DNA from: Diplolepis rosae
Taxonomy: Eukaryota > Arthropoda > Insecta > Hymenoptera > Diplolepididae
DNA length: 64,000 nt
Assembly: GCA_030998225.1 (NCBI GenBank)
Contig: JAPYXD010000701.1
Location: forward strand, 10,462,501 to 10,526,500
Direction: 5' to 3'
The notes below the pieces were generated by a model. The model did no database searches and was not told the origin of the DNA. It saw nothing but the letters and a program-made list of their open reading frames with translations. The translations under genes and the position numbers were made by a program. The first letter of the stretch is position 1; every line of letters starts with the position of its first letter. Positions 33,188 to 44,408 of the stretch are shown piece by piece.

Positions 33188-34272
33188 CATTCTCATCATG
33201 GATGAGAAGGTATTGATTTTATGTGAAAAATGACTTTCGAAATTTTCATCAAATCTTTACGTTTTGAGACCCCCTGAGTCAGAAAAAATGGTTTTTACGA
33301 AAGTGTCTGTCTGTCTGTAGTAGGTCGTGTGCGGCATAACTCTCGATAGAATTATTAGATTGAATTGAGCTTTGGTACACTTTATCGGAGCCGAAAAAGT
33401 AAGGACAAGTTCGTTAACCAGCCACATGCAATCAAAATTGAGGGATTGAGCACTACTTTTGTGTTTTTGGAAATAACTTTTTGAAAAAATCAAAAATTTC
33501 AATACTGGTTTTTGATAGTGCTCATAAATCTCTACAAATTATCCTAATAACATTTTTTGATTAAATCAAAATTAGAAATGTTACAGTATATTCAAATTCG
33601 AAAAAAGTCAATATCAAAATTCCATTTCCCAGTTAAATTATACGAGATACGAAAAAACATTATGATACAATATTATTTTCTACATAAAGACCTACAAATT
33701 TGAATTGTAACATTTTTTCATAAGATGCATATTTTTCTTTTTAATTAAAAAAAAACTATTGAAAATCCAAAATTCAATTTTTTAACAATAATATGTAAAA
33801 TACGAAAAAAAACGTAAGAATACAAAGTTGTTCGTTTCAAAAAGATCTACAAATTTTGTCTCGCACAGTTTCTGATAAAACATATTTTTCGTTTCAATTC
33901 CAAAAAATACGATTAAAATTCAAAAATTCCATTTTTTAGACAAAATATGTGAGATACAAAAAAAACGTTTAAATGGAAAATTGTTTGCCTAAATGAGGTT
34001 TACAAATTCTCATTAAGACATTTCGGGACAGGATGTATATTTTATGTTTTGATTTTTAATATTAAAAAAATTCGATTTTTTTCACCAAAATATGTGAGAT
34101 ACGAAATAAGCATTGTTCTGCAAAATCGTTTCCTTAAATAAAGTCTACGATTGTTTTTTCTTTTTGAGAGATTTGGAAGAAAATAAATTATTTTGATCAT
34201 GTAATTTATTAAAAAGTGACTGAAATGTATACAGAAAATCGAGAGCGAAGCGCGAGCGTCATGATGAGAATG
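33188..34272 (+). mobile_element. CATTCTCATC element, complete copy
   Basis: Ends CATTCTCATCAT (33188) and ATGATGAGAATG (to 34272) form a 12-bp terminal inverted repeat. TA precedes it; TG follows. Related copies: 1-1390, 11272-12101, 13159-13545, and ends at 34440-34510 and 58847-58880. The interior repeats 'gagatacgaaaaaa..ttt.aaa' blocks four or five times. The 81-codon minus-strand frame at 33257-33502 is not supported as a gene. Confidence 0.8.
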
Positions 34273-34569
34273 TGTTCCTGAAGGCTGATAGAGCCTTAAG
34301 TAAATTGAATCTCCTGTTTCACTTAAATTCAAAAAGAAATAGAGTGACTTTGAGAAAATGTGTAATTCACATAATCTGTAATATTATTATAAAATTGGTT
34401 TGAGCTTCAGTATCAAATTATAAGAAATAAACTTAAATGTATACGAAGAGCAGAAAACCGAGCGCGAAGCGCGCGATGAGAATGTGCCCGCGAAGCGGGC
34501 AGATTTTTTACATAGGATATCCTAAAAAACCTGGAAAAAAAAATCTTAAGCCTGAAAAACCTGGAAAAA
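34273..34569. repeat. second CATTCTCATC-family right end plus a short direct repeat
   Basis: 34435-34500 repeats the preceding terminus with changes: 'aaatgtatacgaagagcaga', 'gagcgcgaagcgcg', 'gatgagaatg', then the palindrome 'cccgcgaagcggg'. 'Aaaaaacctggaaaaa' follows twice. Confidence 0.6.
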
Positions 34570-34803
34570 TCAGGGAATTTTTGAATCTGGAAATAGTGGT
34601 GGAAATATTATAAATAAATCGACAAGAAAGTTAGAATAAACTCGAGGTAACTTTCCTTTCGTATTATCTAGAGCATTGAAAAATTGATAATGCTTGAGGT
34701 GCAGGAAAGCGTCAATCAAGAGATTTGCAACGCCCGCAGCCGTTAGTTTCCTTTTTGCTTTTTCATCATGAGGGTATGTTGTTGTACCGCTGTTCTTGGA
34801 CAT
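34570..34803 (-). CDS. doubtful small open frame
   Basis: Seventy-seven codons starting MSKNSGTTTYPHDEKAKRKL. The first 55 or so codons have balanced third positions and few A/T-only codons, unlike the neighbouring repeat frames, and contain a helical-looking stretch (VANLLIDAFLHLKHYQFF). The last 15 codons run into the 'cctggaaaaatcaggg' repeat, so if this is an exon its true 3' end is a splice site I cannot locate. No family is recognised. It may equally be a chance open frame. Confidence 0.2.
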   Translation of the reverse strand: MSKNSGTTTYPHDEKAKRKLTAAGVANLLIDAFLHLKHYQFFNALDNTKGKLPRVYSNFLVDLFIIFPPLFPDSKIP

Positions 34804-35236
34804 TTATAAAGATTATGCGAGTTAGGTCGTAATCTTCATGCAGCGATGCGTACATGCTCTCACCTACGCACTCACATTCGACCGGTAGTTAACTTAGGTC
34901 AGTTGTCTGAATTGGATTTTCTGCCTGATCGAAACCAGATCACGATTCACAAATGGACTCAGTTTCTTAATGGACTCTATAATTCAATCAAAAAACATAT
35001 TTCATTCAACTACCTCCATAATGATTTCGCTCAACTATTAATAATTGCTGCAGTCATTCCAAATTGGATTTCTCAATAATTCATAGATTCCACTTTTGAT
35101 AATTACCAATTTGCAAAAATAAATGTAATTTTTCTATTACATTTTTAATCAGAATTTAAACGAGAAAAATTACCAAAAATAAATGTCTTTTTTTTACTAA
35201 TAAAACTAATAAAACTTTGCGACCTTTAGTGAAATG
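34804..35236. other. unassigned, partly unique stretch
   Basis: GC is raised at 34810-34970. A 77-codon plus-strand frame (34846-35079) has no recognisable domain. Confidence 0.3.
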
Positions 35237-35238
35237 TA

Positions 35239-36410
35239 GGGGAGAGTTGGGCATAATGAGACATAAGTTTAATTCTATTCCGAGTGATTTGATTTGTTAT
35301 AAGCGAGTGATTAAATACCTTATCTTATTACTAAGCGAATTCTATCTCGTCAGTTACTTTCATTCTAAAATTCTTTCTTCTTACAGTGCGAGTTATTCAT
35401 TTCTAAATGTAAAGGATTATTTGACCTTAAAAATAATACTTCATTTGAATCACTTTCAACATTTTCAAAATGACAATATTGAATCCTAGTCGATTCTTAC
35501 TGTGATTTTTGTTTGCTTGTGTATTTAAAATATAAAATAAAAATTCGAATAGAATGCAATTTTCTTGAATAAACAAACTACAACTTCATCTCCAGCTGGA
35601 AAATTTCACAATAAAAAATATCATCTCAAATATGGTTTTCTTTCAAATTAGATTACTCGGATAGTTGAGAGGTTTAAAATAAAAAATAACTTATTTTAAG
35701 CAATCGAAAAGATCAATTTTAGTTAGTAAAAAATTGCATTCATCAAAATATAATAGTAATTATAAAACTCGAAATTTTTAATTTTTTTATGTAAATGTAG
35801 GTAAGAGTCGAGAAGAATGGGACGTGTGGGCATAACGGGATTATTTTAAAAGAATATTTGGTTAATCCAACCAAAAAAATGGTTGATTATATGGTTGACC
35901 AATTCACTATACGTGGGTGGGCACTAAGAGATTGGTTTCTGATTTATTGATTTATTAGAAAAAGTCAATGTATAATGCTAATTCATTTTAAAAACATTTA
36001 CAAATTTCAGTTTCATTGACTTTGCACATAATACTTTGACTAATCTCAATATCATTACAGGTAATTTCCCTTAAAATTGTATTTTTTGATAATATGAGGC
36101 TATTACAATAATATATATTAGATTTAAAATATATATTTTTTGGTTAAATATACAAAGGTTCAAGATTTAGTATAAAAATTAAAACTCGACCCAATTTTCC
36201 AGTCTACTTTACAAAACCGGTAAAATTCACTTCCTTCACAAAACTCTTTATTGTTAACTAAATTTCTATTCTTTCACAATGTCATCCAGTTTCACGAAAG
36301 TGGAGTAGTTCCCGTCTATTATCACGTATTGCTCAATTTTTTCAACCACTTATCTTTTCAGAAACTATGATCATCTAAAGTTAAGTACCCTATTGTGCTC
36401 GACTCTCCCT
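35239..36410. mobile_element. GGGAGAG-ended TA element(s)
   Basis: The right end 'tattgtgctcgactctccct' before TA is the inverse of left ends at 35239 (GGGGAGAGTTGGGCATAATG) and at 35798 (GGTAAGAGTCGAGAAGAATG). I read a full element at about 35798-36410 and a second left end, solitary, at 35239. The interior has 'ttggttaatccaacc' motifs. Distantly similar in terminus to 14855-15092. Confidence 0.65.
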
Positions 36411-36412
36411 TA

Positions 36413-36755
36413 TATAACACGGAATTCTAATTTTAATATTTAATTTTTATCTGAAGTTCTGTCAAATTCTAGAAAAAAAAGTTTCAATTTTTCAACTTAT
36501 GAATGTCCATTATTGGATTTTGTTTTACGATGTACATGATTCCAGGCAAATTTTAAACCTGAAATAAAGATTTTTAACGTATATGAAATTCACAAAATAT
36601 TATCTAAGAAATGAAATTAATATTTCCAAAAAAATGTTTAACAAAAATTCGCTCGATCAATCAAAAGTCATAGGATTATTACAAATGAAAAAAATTCACA
36701 ATCAGAGTTTTTTTCAAAATACCATCTATAGCATTAAAAACAAGAATTTCGCAAA
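36413..36755. other. unassigned AT-rich stretch
   Basis: No gene or repeat recognised. Confidence 0.35.
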
Positions 36756-36759
36756 TTGA

Positions 36760-37426
36760 GGTTGATTTCATTCACGAAAATTATATCTCAGGCAAAAATA
36801 GATAATTTTGCTTTTAAGAATAGCAATATTATTATTGAAGGGCTATTTTGAAAGAGGAAAGATTATTTTACATGAAAAAAGTTTGAAACACAGAAAAATA
36901 ATTTTATTAATAAATTTTATTTGTGACCCAACTTTTTTTCTTATCACTTCTTACTAAATTTTAAAAAATTATGCGATTCTAATAAATCATGATTCATTTT
37001 TTCAGAGAAAAGATTTCTCACAACTTCACCGTTTCTGATTTTTAAAAATAAATTCTTTAATGGCTGAAACCATTAAGAAGACATTTTCCAAAACGAAATT
37101 TTTATAAACAAATTGTTGAATTTGATGATAATTTTTTAATTTTAGAAAATTGGAAATGGTTAAGTTGTAGGGAATCTTTTTCTTGAAAAAGTTATTTGTA
37201 ATTTATTAAAATCGCATAATTTTTTTAAATTTGGTAAGAAGCGATGAGAAAAAAAGTTGGATCAAAATTAAAATTTATTAATCAAATTATTTTTCTGTAT
37301 TTCAAATTTTTTTCATGGAAATTAATCTTTTCTCTTTCAAAATAGCCCTTCAATAATAATATTGCTATTCTTGAAAGCAAAATTATCTATTTTTACCTGA
37401 GATATAATTTTCGTCGATCAACTACC
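36760..37426. mobile_element. TTAA foldback, GGTAGTT family
   Basis: The right end 'gatcaactacc' precedes TTAA (37427-37430). The left end is eroded (TTGA, then GGTTGATTTCATTCACG). The arms mirror along their full length, with 'aagaatagcaatattattat' repeated inversely. 667 bp, the same length as 27853-28518. Confidence 0.82.
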
Positions 37427-37430
37427 TTAA

Positions 37431-38711
37431 GCTTGAGGTTGGAAATCTTATTTTTGTACATACTTTAGATTTGGATTTTTTAAATTCTTTCCTGGACCAT
37501 GTAATTTTTATTCCAGCTACAAATCTTCGTATTTCAATTATTTTTTGTTATTTTTTTTTTGCTCAGTTCTAGATTCTTTTCAATAAAAAGAAGCCTGTTG
37601 AGCTCCATTCCCTCTACGCTTTTCGTTCTCACAATATTGTCCATATTTTCTCAATTCTGGGAATCTCGCAATCAGCTACGGTTCGAAATACGCAGAAATT
37701 GTGCAGCTTTACGGAAACATAAAAAATGGTAAAAAATATAAAATAGAGATATTTAATAACTGGTTTCTTGCTTTATTAACAGTTTTTTTTACTATAGATA
37801 TAATTCAACAAAAGAATATGTTTGATTTAACCAAAAATGCTTTGATTGATTCAAACAAATATTTGAGTTGTAAAAAGCGACGAATCCTAAAATATCTCTT
37901 GAATTTACAGAAATTTTATACCCTCACAATTTTAACCCATAGACTCAGTAAATCCAAAATTTTTTTCTCCATGAACAAAGGTTTCGATTTAACCACAGAT
38001 CTTCGTTCAGATCATAACATATTTTGGCTGGATCATCTATATTTTTTTCTAGGCGCATTCGATTTTTGTTTACTTCTTATTTTTAAATCTAAAAATTCGT
38101 GTGAGAAAAAATTCCACGGAAATACACAGGATGGGCAAGTCAACATATTGAATTTCCAGGATTACAAAGCATCCCTTTCCTGTTTCTTCCCCTTCCTGAA
38201 TCCTTTTATAGAGTCTGGCTTTTTACATTGAAGCATGTCTAGTAGCCCGTGAAGTTCCTGATCGAAACTATTCGACTCGCCAGATTTCATTGTCATTGTC
38301 GTCACTCAAATGTCAGTGTCCGGCTGTATTATATATATATAGTATTGTAGTTCAGACCAGTCTAACTCGGCCCTGATCAGGCGCCACGCCGCGCCTCCCA
38401 CTGACGACATTCGCAATAAAAAACATTGTGGGATGTGCATGCGGAAGAATCAATTGACAATACGAGCGTTATTTCATTCCCCTTATAGCTTTGAACACAT
38501 TCTCGCAGCATCCCATGTTCACATGTAGATATAATTCTTTATATGTAGAAGAATTCATCGATATTGATACTAGGTTTAAACTGTCAATGTCTATTGTCTA
38601 CCTTTCTCAATTGAAGTAGGTTAAAAAACTTATATATTCCTTTTAACTTACCTCACAGAGTGAAACCTGTCAAGTTTTAAAATAACTCAATACAAGGGTG
38701 ACTGTAAGCCT
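37431..38711. other. unassigned; possible promoter-like patch near 38300-38470
   Basis: 37905-37975 contains a MITE end fragment ('catagactcagtaaat'). A GC-richer patch at 38210-38500 includes TATATATATA (about 38331) and TCAGACC about 25 bases later, resembling TATA plus initiator, but no coding exon follows. The 176-codon frame at 37701-38231 runs across repeat DNA and is not called. Confidence 0.3.
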
Positions 38712-39015
38712 TGAACTTTCCGATTGCCAGTTGAATGCTTTCACATTGAGTTACAAAGGCGTCCGATATTTCTCTCTTCACAGAAAGATATAAACAACGT
38801 TGTTATATAATGCGAATAATCAAATAACTAGGTTGTGTCTCTTTAAAATAATTAAACTATTAAATTGCTAAAGAAATTCAATAAAATTTCGAACCAGTTA
38901 ATAGAAAAAGTTTTTGACAAGGCTGGAAAGTAGACCCATTACTTTTCGATTGCTAGTCATGTGTTTTTACCACTGATTATCCAGCATTTCTCTCTTCGTG
39001 AATATTTAAGTATAA
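38712..39015 (-). repeat. two decayed tRNA-SINE copies
   Basis: 38712-38790 ('ttccgattgccagtt..ttgagttacaaaggcgtccg') and 38925-39015 ('ttttcgattgctagt..') align to the SINE at 39810-39965 with many substitutions, in the same minus orientation. Confidence 0.5.
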
Positions 39016-39068
39016 ATAATGAGTTTATGAAATATATATACTCCCCTCCACGTGTTTTACTCACTTAA

Positions 39069-39784
39069 GGGGGTCTCCTCATCAGTGGCTCATAAAAATG
39101 TGGTTTTTTAGGATTTTTTTTAAACATGAAAACAGCAAGAGAAACAAATGATCTTTTGCGTATCTTTGAACATATATTTATTCAACAATAAAAAGTTTTT
39201 TGAATGTCAAAATAAATAAAAATGGCGGATTAATAAGCAATCTCGCGCAGCAGCTCGCCGCGGATAACTCAAACTCCGTGAAAAATTCAGCCCGTAATTT
39301 TTACCTGAAACAAAAAATTTAAATACTTCCTTATTCGGAAGGCTTTTCTGCACAGTATAGTCTATTATGGTGATTGAAAGTTGAAATTTGAATATTTTAG
39401 TCATTTTTTAATAAAGTACTCGATTTTTCTGCCTTTTTTTAGCAGTAAGTGCGTTAATAACATTGTAAAAAGAGATTTTTTAATACATTTTTTGAACTCA
39501 GTCTGTGCACAATTAAATTATCTAAAAAACAGTGTTTTACTTGTATACATAGCTTTTATAGTTTTTTTGGAATCGTGCACGCAATTTCAAAAAACATGTT
39601 TTTCATAAAATGGGCTTTAAAGTTTTTCGAAGGAAAAAAATCAAATTAAAGGAAACTTACAGGCATGAGATGTTAATCAGCTATACTTTGAAACTCTGCA
39701 AGAATATTCTCAGATAATAATTCTAACGATTGAAGCAACAACAAAAAAATCGATTTTTTGAAGCTGACTGATGAGGAGACCCCC
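39069..39784. mobile_element. TTAA foldback, GGGGGTCTCCTCATC family
   Basis: Ends GGGGGTCTCCTCATCAGT and ACTGATGAGGAGACCCCC are exact inverses (18 bp) and are flanked by TTAA (39065-39068 and 39785-39788). Unlike the GGTAGTT family, the inner 680 bp is not palindromic, so this could be a deletion derivative of a longer element. Open frames inside are short. Confidence 0.85.
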
Positions 39785-39809
39785 TTAATGCGTCCAAGAT
39801 ATAACACAA

Positions 39810-39965
39810 ATTTAAAGAATTTGGAATCTTTCTCGGGAAAAAAAGAGGCTTCCGACTGCGCTGGGATTCGAGCCCAGGTCTTTCGATTGCCGGTCGACTG
39901 TTCTAACCACTGAGCTACACAGGCGTCCGACATCTCTTTTTTCCACAGGAAGATCTCCTTATATC
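39810..39965 (-). mobile_element. tRNA-derived SINE, best-preserved copy
   Basis: On the minus strand: A box TAGCTCAGTGG (39917-39907), B box GGCTCGAATCC (39874-39864), then 'gcagtcggaagcctc' and the 'aaattctttaaattt' tail. Conceptual translation of such copies gives a peptide containing VAQWLEQSTGNRKTWARIPA, a common false protein prediction. It is not a working tRNA because the anticodon arm does not pair well. Confidence 0.82.
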
Positions 39966-40005
39966 GCACAGTGGCTCAGCCTTGCGGCTATAAATTATTT
40001 CACAT

Positions 40006-40140
40006 TAATTAGTTGAGTTTGAAATTTCTGCCACTGCCTACATTATCGGAGAATCACTAATCGTGTATCAGATGGGATACGTTGTCGACAGGTGTCCTCG
40101 TAGACAATTTCAAACTCTTATATCGCAAATAAATACTAAT
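40006..40140 (+). repeat. SINE leader fragment
   Basis: 'Ttaattagttgagtttgaaa' and 'tttctgccactgcctac' match the leader of the SINE at 953. Then 'attatcggagaatcactaat' extends into sequence absent from other copies. Confidence 0.5.
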
Positions 40141-40144
40141 TAAA

Positions 40145-41000
40145 TTCAAATTTAAAGAATTTGAAATCTTTCTGTGGAAAAAAAGACGCTTTCGACTGCG
40201 CAGGGATTCTAGCCCAGGTCTTTTGATTGCATTTGAAAACTTTGAAGTACCGTAGTTTTTTGAATTTTGATTTTAGAACAAAGTGTATTCGGACTTATTA
40301 ATAGAATTATTTGAGTAGAGTCCATAACTCTGAACAGAACTCTTGAAAATGAGATTCTCAAAAATTATTTGAAAACTTTGAAGTACCATAGTTTTTTGAA
40401 TTTTGATTTTAGAACAAAGTCTATTGGGACTTATTTGTAGAACTATTTGAATAGAATCCAGAACTCTCAACAGAAATCTTAGAACTCTTAAAATTGAAAT
40501 TTTCAAAAATTATTTGAAAACTTTGAAGTACCATAGTTTTTTGAATTTTGATTTTAGAACAAAGTCTATTGAGACTTATTTGTAGAATTATTTGAATAGA
40601 ATCCATAACTCTGAACAGAATTCTTGAAAATGAGATTCTCAAAAATTAAAGAATTTTGAAAATCTTTCTGTGGAAAAAAAGACGCTTTCGACTGCGCTGG
40701 GATTCGAGCCCAGGTCTTTCGAAATCATTCTCAAAAATTATTTGAAAACTTTGAAGTACCATAGTTTTTTGAATTTTGATTTTAGAATAAAGTCTATTCA
40801 GACTTATTTGTAGAACTATTTGAGTAGAATCCAGAACTCTCAACAGAACTCTTGGAACTCTCAAAATTGAGGTTTTCAAAAATTATTTGAAAACTTTGAA
40901 GTATCATAGTTTTTTGAATTTTGTTTTTAAAAAAAAGTGTATTCGGTCTTATTGGTAGAACTATTTCAGTAGAATCCAGAACTCTTGGAACTCTTGAAAA
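40145..41000. repeat. 143-bp satellite array interleaved with SINE fragments
   Basis: The block 'gaaaactttgaagtacc' recurs at about 40231, 40369, 40513, 40743 and 40886, with spacing 138-144 except one of about 230 where a minus-strand SINE fragment (40648-40723) sits inside the array. A second SINE fragment (40145-40213) abuts the first monomer. Each monomer carries 'agttttttgaattttgattt' and 'agaactatttgaatagaatc'. Overlapping minus-strand frames are repeats of one another, not genes. Confidence 0.85.
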
Positions 41001-41425
41001 TTAGATTTTGAAAAAAAAGGTGGAAATTTTGAGTAGCTATATTTCCCGTAATTTACTGGAACTATTTCTCAAAAGTGGCGGGAACTTTAGAACTATGTTA
41101 AATCTTCCCAGAACTCAGGAAAAAAATTTGTTTTCCCGATAGTGTGGAGATGCGTGAAGTTAGCTTCGCATTTCGAAAATCGCATTTTTTATGCATGTAA
41201 AGGCCAGAACTATTTCTGAAACCTATCAGGAACTCTAGAACTATTGCAAATGAAGTCAGAACTCTAATAAAATTTAAAAAATGTTGATAATGTGGAGCAA
41301 AATTCACAGACATGTGTACAATGAAGTAAGGAATTACTTGAATTTGGATCCGTTGGCAACGATATATTACGTGATAAAAGACCATGTCCATTTGTTCTAA
41401 CGACTGGAAAATCCGGGTCACCCTG
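41001..41425. repeat. repeat tail ending CACCCTGTA
   Basis: Satellite-like 'ggaactctagaactatt' motifs continue to about 41280. The segment ends 'aatccgggtcaccctgta' at 41427, a terminus typical of mariner-type elements (CAGGGTG). No left partner found. Confidence 0.4.
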
Positions 41426-41429
41426 TACG

Positions 41430-41790
41430 TGTCTCGACTACGGATTAAAGTTCAAAAGTTTCAGCACATTCCTGCGCCTCTCGGAAGTCTAGACGACACC
41501 ATTCAAAATCCTCAGAGGCTCTGCTACGTTAGAATTTTTATTTGCTAGCGATCAAAGTAGAAGTAGGTTCAGATTTTCGAGTCATGTCTAGGAAATTCAG
41601 GAGGTACCGCAAATCGGCAATAATATCATAAGTCAGACGAGGGTTGGAGAGAAGGAAGGATAGAATGCACCCTCAATTCGTCATAATCTACTGCGCATGC
41701 GCTATATTGATTTTTCGTCACGTTGTTGGCCCATAGTTTCTGCCACTGGCATTCCCATTGGAGTTAGCCTGACAGTCAGTTGCTTATTCA
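41430..41790 (+). promoter_or_regulatory. candidate promoter with NRF-1/Ewg-type palindrome
   Basis: A GC-elevated, repeat-free patch. It contains CTGCGCATGCGCTA (41691-41704), matching the NRF-1/Erect-wing consensus, an inverted CCAAT box (ATTGG, 41757-41761) and an arthropod initiator TCAGTTG (41776-41782). Spacing of about 75 bases from palindrome to initiator suits a TATA-less promoter firing on the plus strand. I find no coding exon within the next kilobase, so the target is unknown. Confidence 0.35.
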
Positions 41791-42932
41791 TTCAATCTTT
41801 AAGTCTTACTTATTTTTTTTTTTTTTATAGATAATTCATGATAATAAATTTTCCTAAGATTTTTAGATAGAATACATGAGGAATTATGAATTTTAGTACT
41901 TGGAAATATTAAAATTTTTTGATTTCTTGTTGTCCATGGAAAAAAACAGAATATAAACAAATTTTTTAATTGTCGGGTCTTTACATCAATTTTAACCGTC
42001 TTTGATTATCACTTTTAAGTCTAATTAAAAAAATATTCATGTTAGATAATTATTTTCGTAAACAAAATATCTTTCTGAAGATTTAGAGAGTATTATGAAA
42101 TACAATAAGGAACGTCTCTCTGGTTCTTTTTTGGAAAAATTTTTTAAGCAAATTTATAATTATGTAGCTGCGATTGCCAATGACTTTTTCGTTTTCTATA
42201 AAAAAATGTTTCTGCAAAATTTTTACAACGAACCCGACAAACTTTCGTTATTGTATTATATATTTTCCAAAATTTTCTGAAGGGTTTTTTGTTAATAAAA
42301 AAAGTTATCTCGCTGAAATATATTTCATCATGTGATCAGATTGGTGCATGGCTATAAGATTTTTCGATTATCGATCAAAACTTCAAATCCCTTTATTAAT
42401 ATATTTTGGATTAAAAAAGTGAAATTTAATTGCTTCTAAATTCATAAGGACTGCAAATTTACTCTCCATATATTTCAATCTTAATCAATGAAAAATTGAA
42501 GGAAATAGAAATGCGTAAGCTTGGAAATGGAGTTGAAGTAACGTGTCATTTCAATTCATCCACATCACTTTTTAAAGCTTTCATTTCTACCTAACTGTAT
42601 TTCCCCGTAGGATATCTACATGCTGTACCTTTTCCATTTCTATCCTCGCTCATCTTCCTATTTTACTCCAATCTCCATTGTTTTTTAGCTTTTCACACAT
42701 CCCCTTGATTTTTTTTTTCAATAATTTCCAGCGAAAAATGTTCTGACTCTTTAACAGTTATTAGCTTCTATTCGAGCTGCAATAATATTTTCTCCACTCT
42801 CATTTATTAACTAGAGCTAATACTTGTTTCGATACACAATTATCAATTTAATTTTAAAAAGAAGAATTTCACTTCAAAAGACTTTAACATTTGAATTCCC
42901 TTATTGCATTTGTAAAAAATCTCAAATTATTG
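41791..42932. other. unassigned AT-rich stretch
   Basis: No gene recognised; a 61-codon frame at 42095-42280 has no features of note. Pyrimidine-rich tracts at 42640-42720. Confidence 0.35.
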
Positions 42933-43281
42933 TCACGAAGAAAAAAATCTATTGTATTTACTGAGCTTATAATATGGAATAGTGGAAGGATAAAATTTCT
43001 GTAAATTTGAAAGATATTTCAGTACAATCCACTACTTTTTTGTAAACATAAGAGAATTGTCGATAAATGTTACAGAAATGCCTGTCAAATTTACAGAATA
43101 AGAAATTTCTTCAAAATGTTAAAGCAACAAGCATTTCTGTAATATTTATCGAAAAATCTGTTACGTTTACAAAAAGACGGTAAATTGTACTGAAAAACCT
43201 GTTAAATTTACAAAAATTTTTTACTGTCCCCATTTTGTATTATAGACTTAGTAGACGTAACAGATTGTTTCCTTTATGTTA
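42933..43281. mobile_element. CTGTTRCATTTACTGA-type MITE, uninterrupted copy
   Basis: Left 'cacgaagaaaaaaatctatt' and right 'cagattgtttcctttatg' are inverted, with 'gtatttactgag' against 'cttagtagacgt'. About 345 bp. It gives the intact layout of the family: paired 'gtcgataaatgttacagaaa' and 'tttctgtaatatttatcg' in the middle. Confidence 0.75.
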
Positions 43282-43322
43282 CAAGTAGAATAACGTAAAT
43301 TGTATTTTTAGATATAATTTAA

Positions 43323-43631
43323 GGTCATCGATCGATCAGACCACGTGACTAAATTATAGATTAATTCGTTCATGTAAAATAATATTTTAAATTTACAAAA
43401 AATCTTTCTGATTTGGAAAACATAACAAAAGACAATGAAGCAAAAATTTTGAATAAAATTGAAAAACTTATCGATAATTACACTTAACTCTAAAAATGTT
43501 CACTCAAACCAAATTGACAGACGTTATTTATCGTCATCAAAATTTTCAGGCAGTTATTTTGTAAAATTAAAAAGTTATCTTACATGAAGATTTACAGGAA
43601 TTTGATCACGTGGTCTTGTTGATCCATAACC
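43323..43631. mobile_element. TTAA-flanked element, GATCAGACCACGTGAC family
   Basis: Left GGTCATCGATCGATCAGACC then 'acgtgac'; right 'atcacgtggtcttgttgatc' then 'cataacc'; TTAA on both sides (43319-43322 and 43632-43635). 309 bp. The right arm 'aagttatcttacatgaa' is also found, inverted, at 45371. Confidence 0.85.
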
Positions 43632-43635
43632 TTAA

Positions 43636-44404
43636 GAAACCTATTAGCGAATTACAATTTCGGATCCTTTTGAATCAAAATTGAATTAAGATATAAAATT
43701 CCACATCGTTAAGGCTTCTATTTTAAAGTTGAATTAACTACATCTTGGTGAACTCAGTGAGGAATAACTCCCACGAAAGTTGAATCGTTTTTATGTGATC
43801 TGCCCTCTGACCAAAGAGACTCCAGTCGTAAATTGATTAAAAGACTAATAGAAGTAGCGCACTAGAAAATTTAAAATCCTTGGTAGTGTACAGGGTGATT
43901 TGAAATGGAGTACATTCTAGGCCAATTAAAACTTAAGTCAGTTACGTGTCTAATACCATCACCGACATTTTTCTGTCTACCAATATTGTTCATTTGCATA
44001 AAACAGCACAATACGTTAATTCGTTTAGGTGCTTTCAGGCCACCTAGACTCTAGGTTATAGGTTACTAGACCGGTTGTAGGTTGCTGATATTCAAGGTCG
44101 ATCCACTTGACTAAATAATTCATAAAAAAATTTAAAATTCATACAGATTGCTATCTAGAGTTACTTTCAGTCACGTTATTGTATATGTACACCTTATTTA
44201 AGGCCGTGTAGTAGGGTCTGACGTCACCAATTGCATACGACCACTTTATTGATAAAATAATTATTTAAATAAACTTTCCGGAGAAGGCAGCAATGTAGAA
44301 AAATGTAACGTATTACTGGCTTCTCCGGAAAATATGTCAAAATTATTATTTAAATTATAAAGCGATCGTATATAATTGTTGATGACAGAGTCTACCATAT
44401 CGCC
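43636..44404. other. unassigned; possible mariner-type end
   Basis: 'Tacagggtgatttgaaatgg' at about 43898 looks like the start of a CAGGGTG element. A 'ctttccggagaaggcagcaa / ttactggcttctccggaaaa' hairpin lies at 44273-44335. No gene. Confidence 0.4.
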
Positions 44405-44408
44405 TTAA

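Noticed and set aside
33257..33502. Frame containing LVNELVLTFSAPIKC, also readable at about 11869-11990
   Set aside because: Both are copies of the CATTCTCATC repeat. The shared frame follows from DNA similarity; a third copy at the start of the window breaks it, and no transposase domain is recognisable.
37701..38231. 176-codon open frame
   Set aside because: It runs across a MITE end and unrelated AT-rich DNA, with lysine/phenylalanine-rich low-complexity sequence and no domain.
40273..40879. Three similar minus-strand frames suggesting a gene family
   Set aside because: They are the same satellite monomer translated repeatedly.
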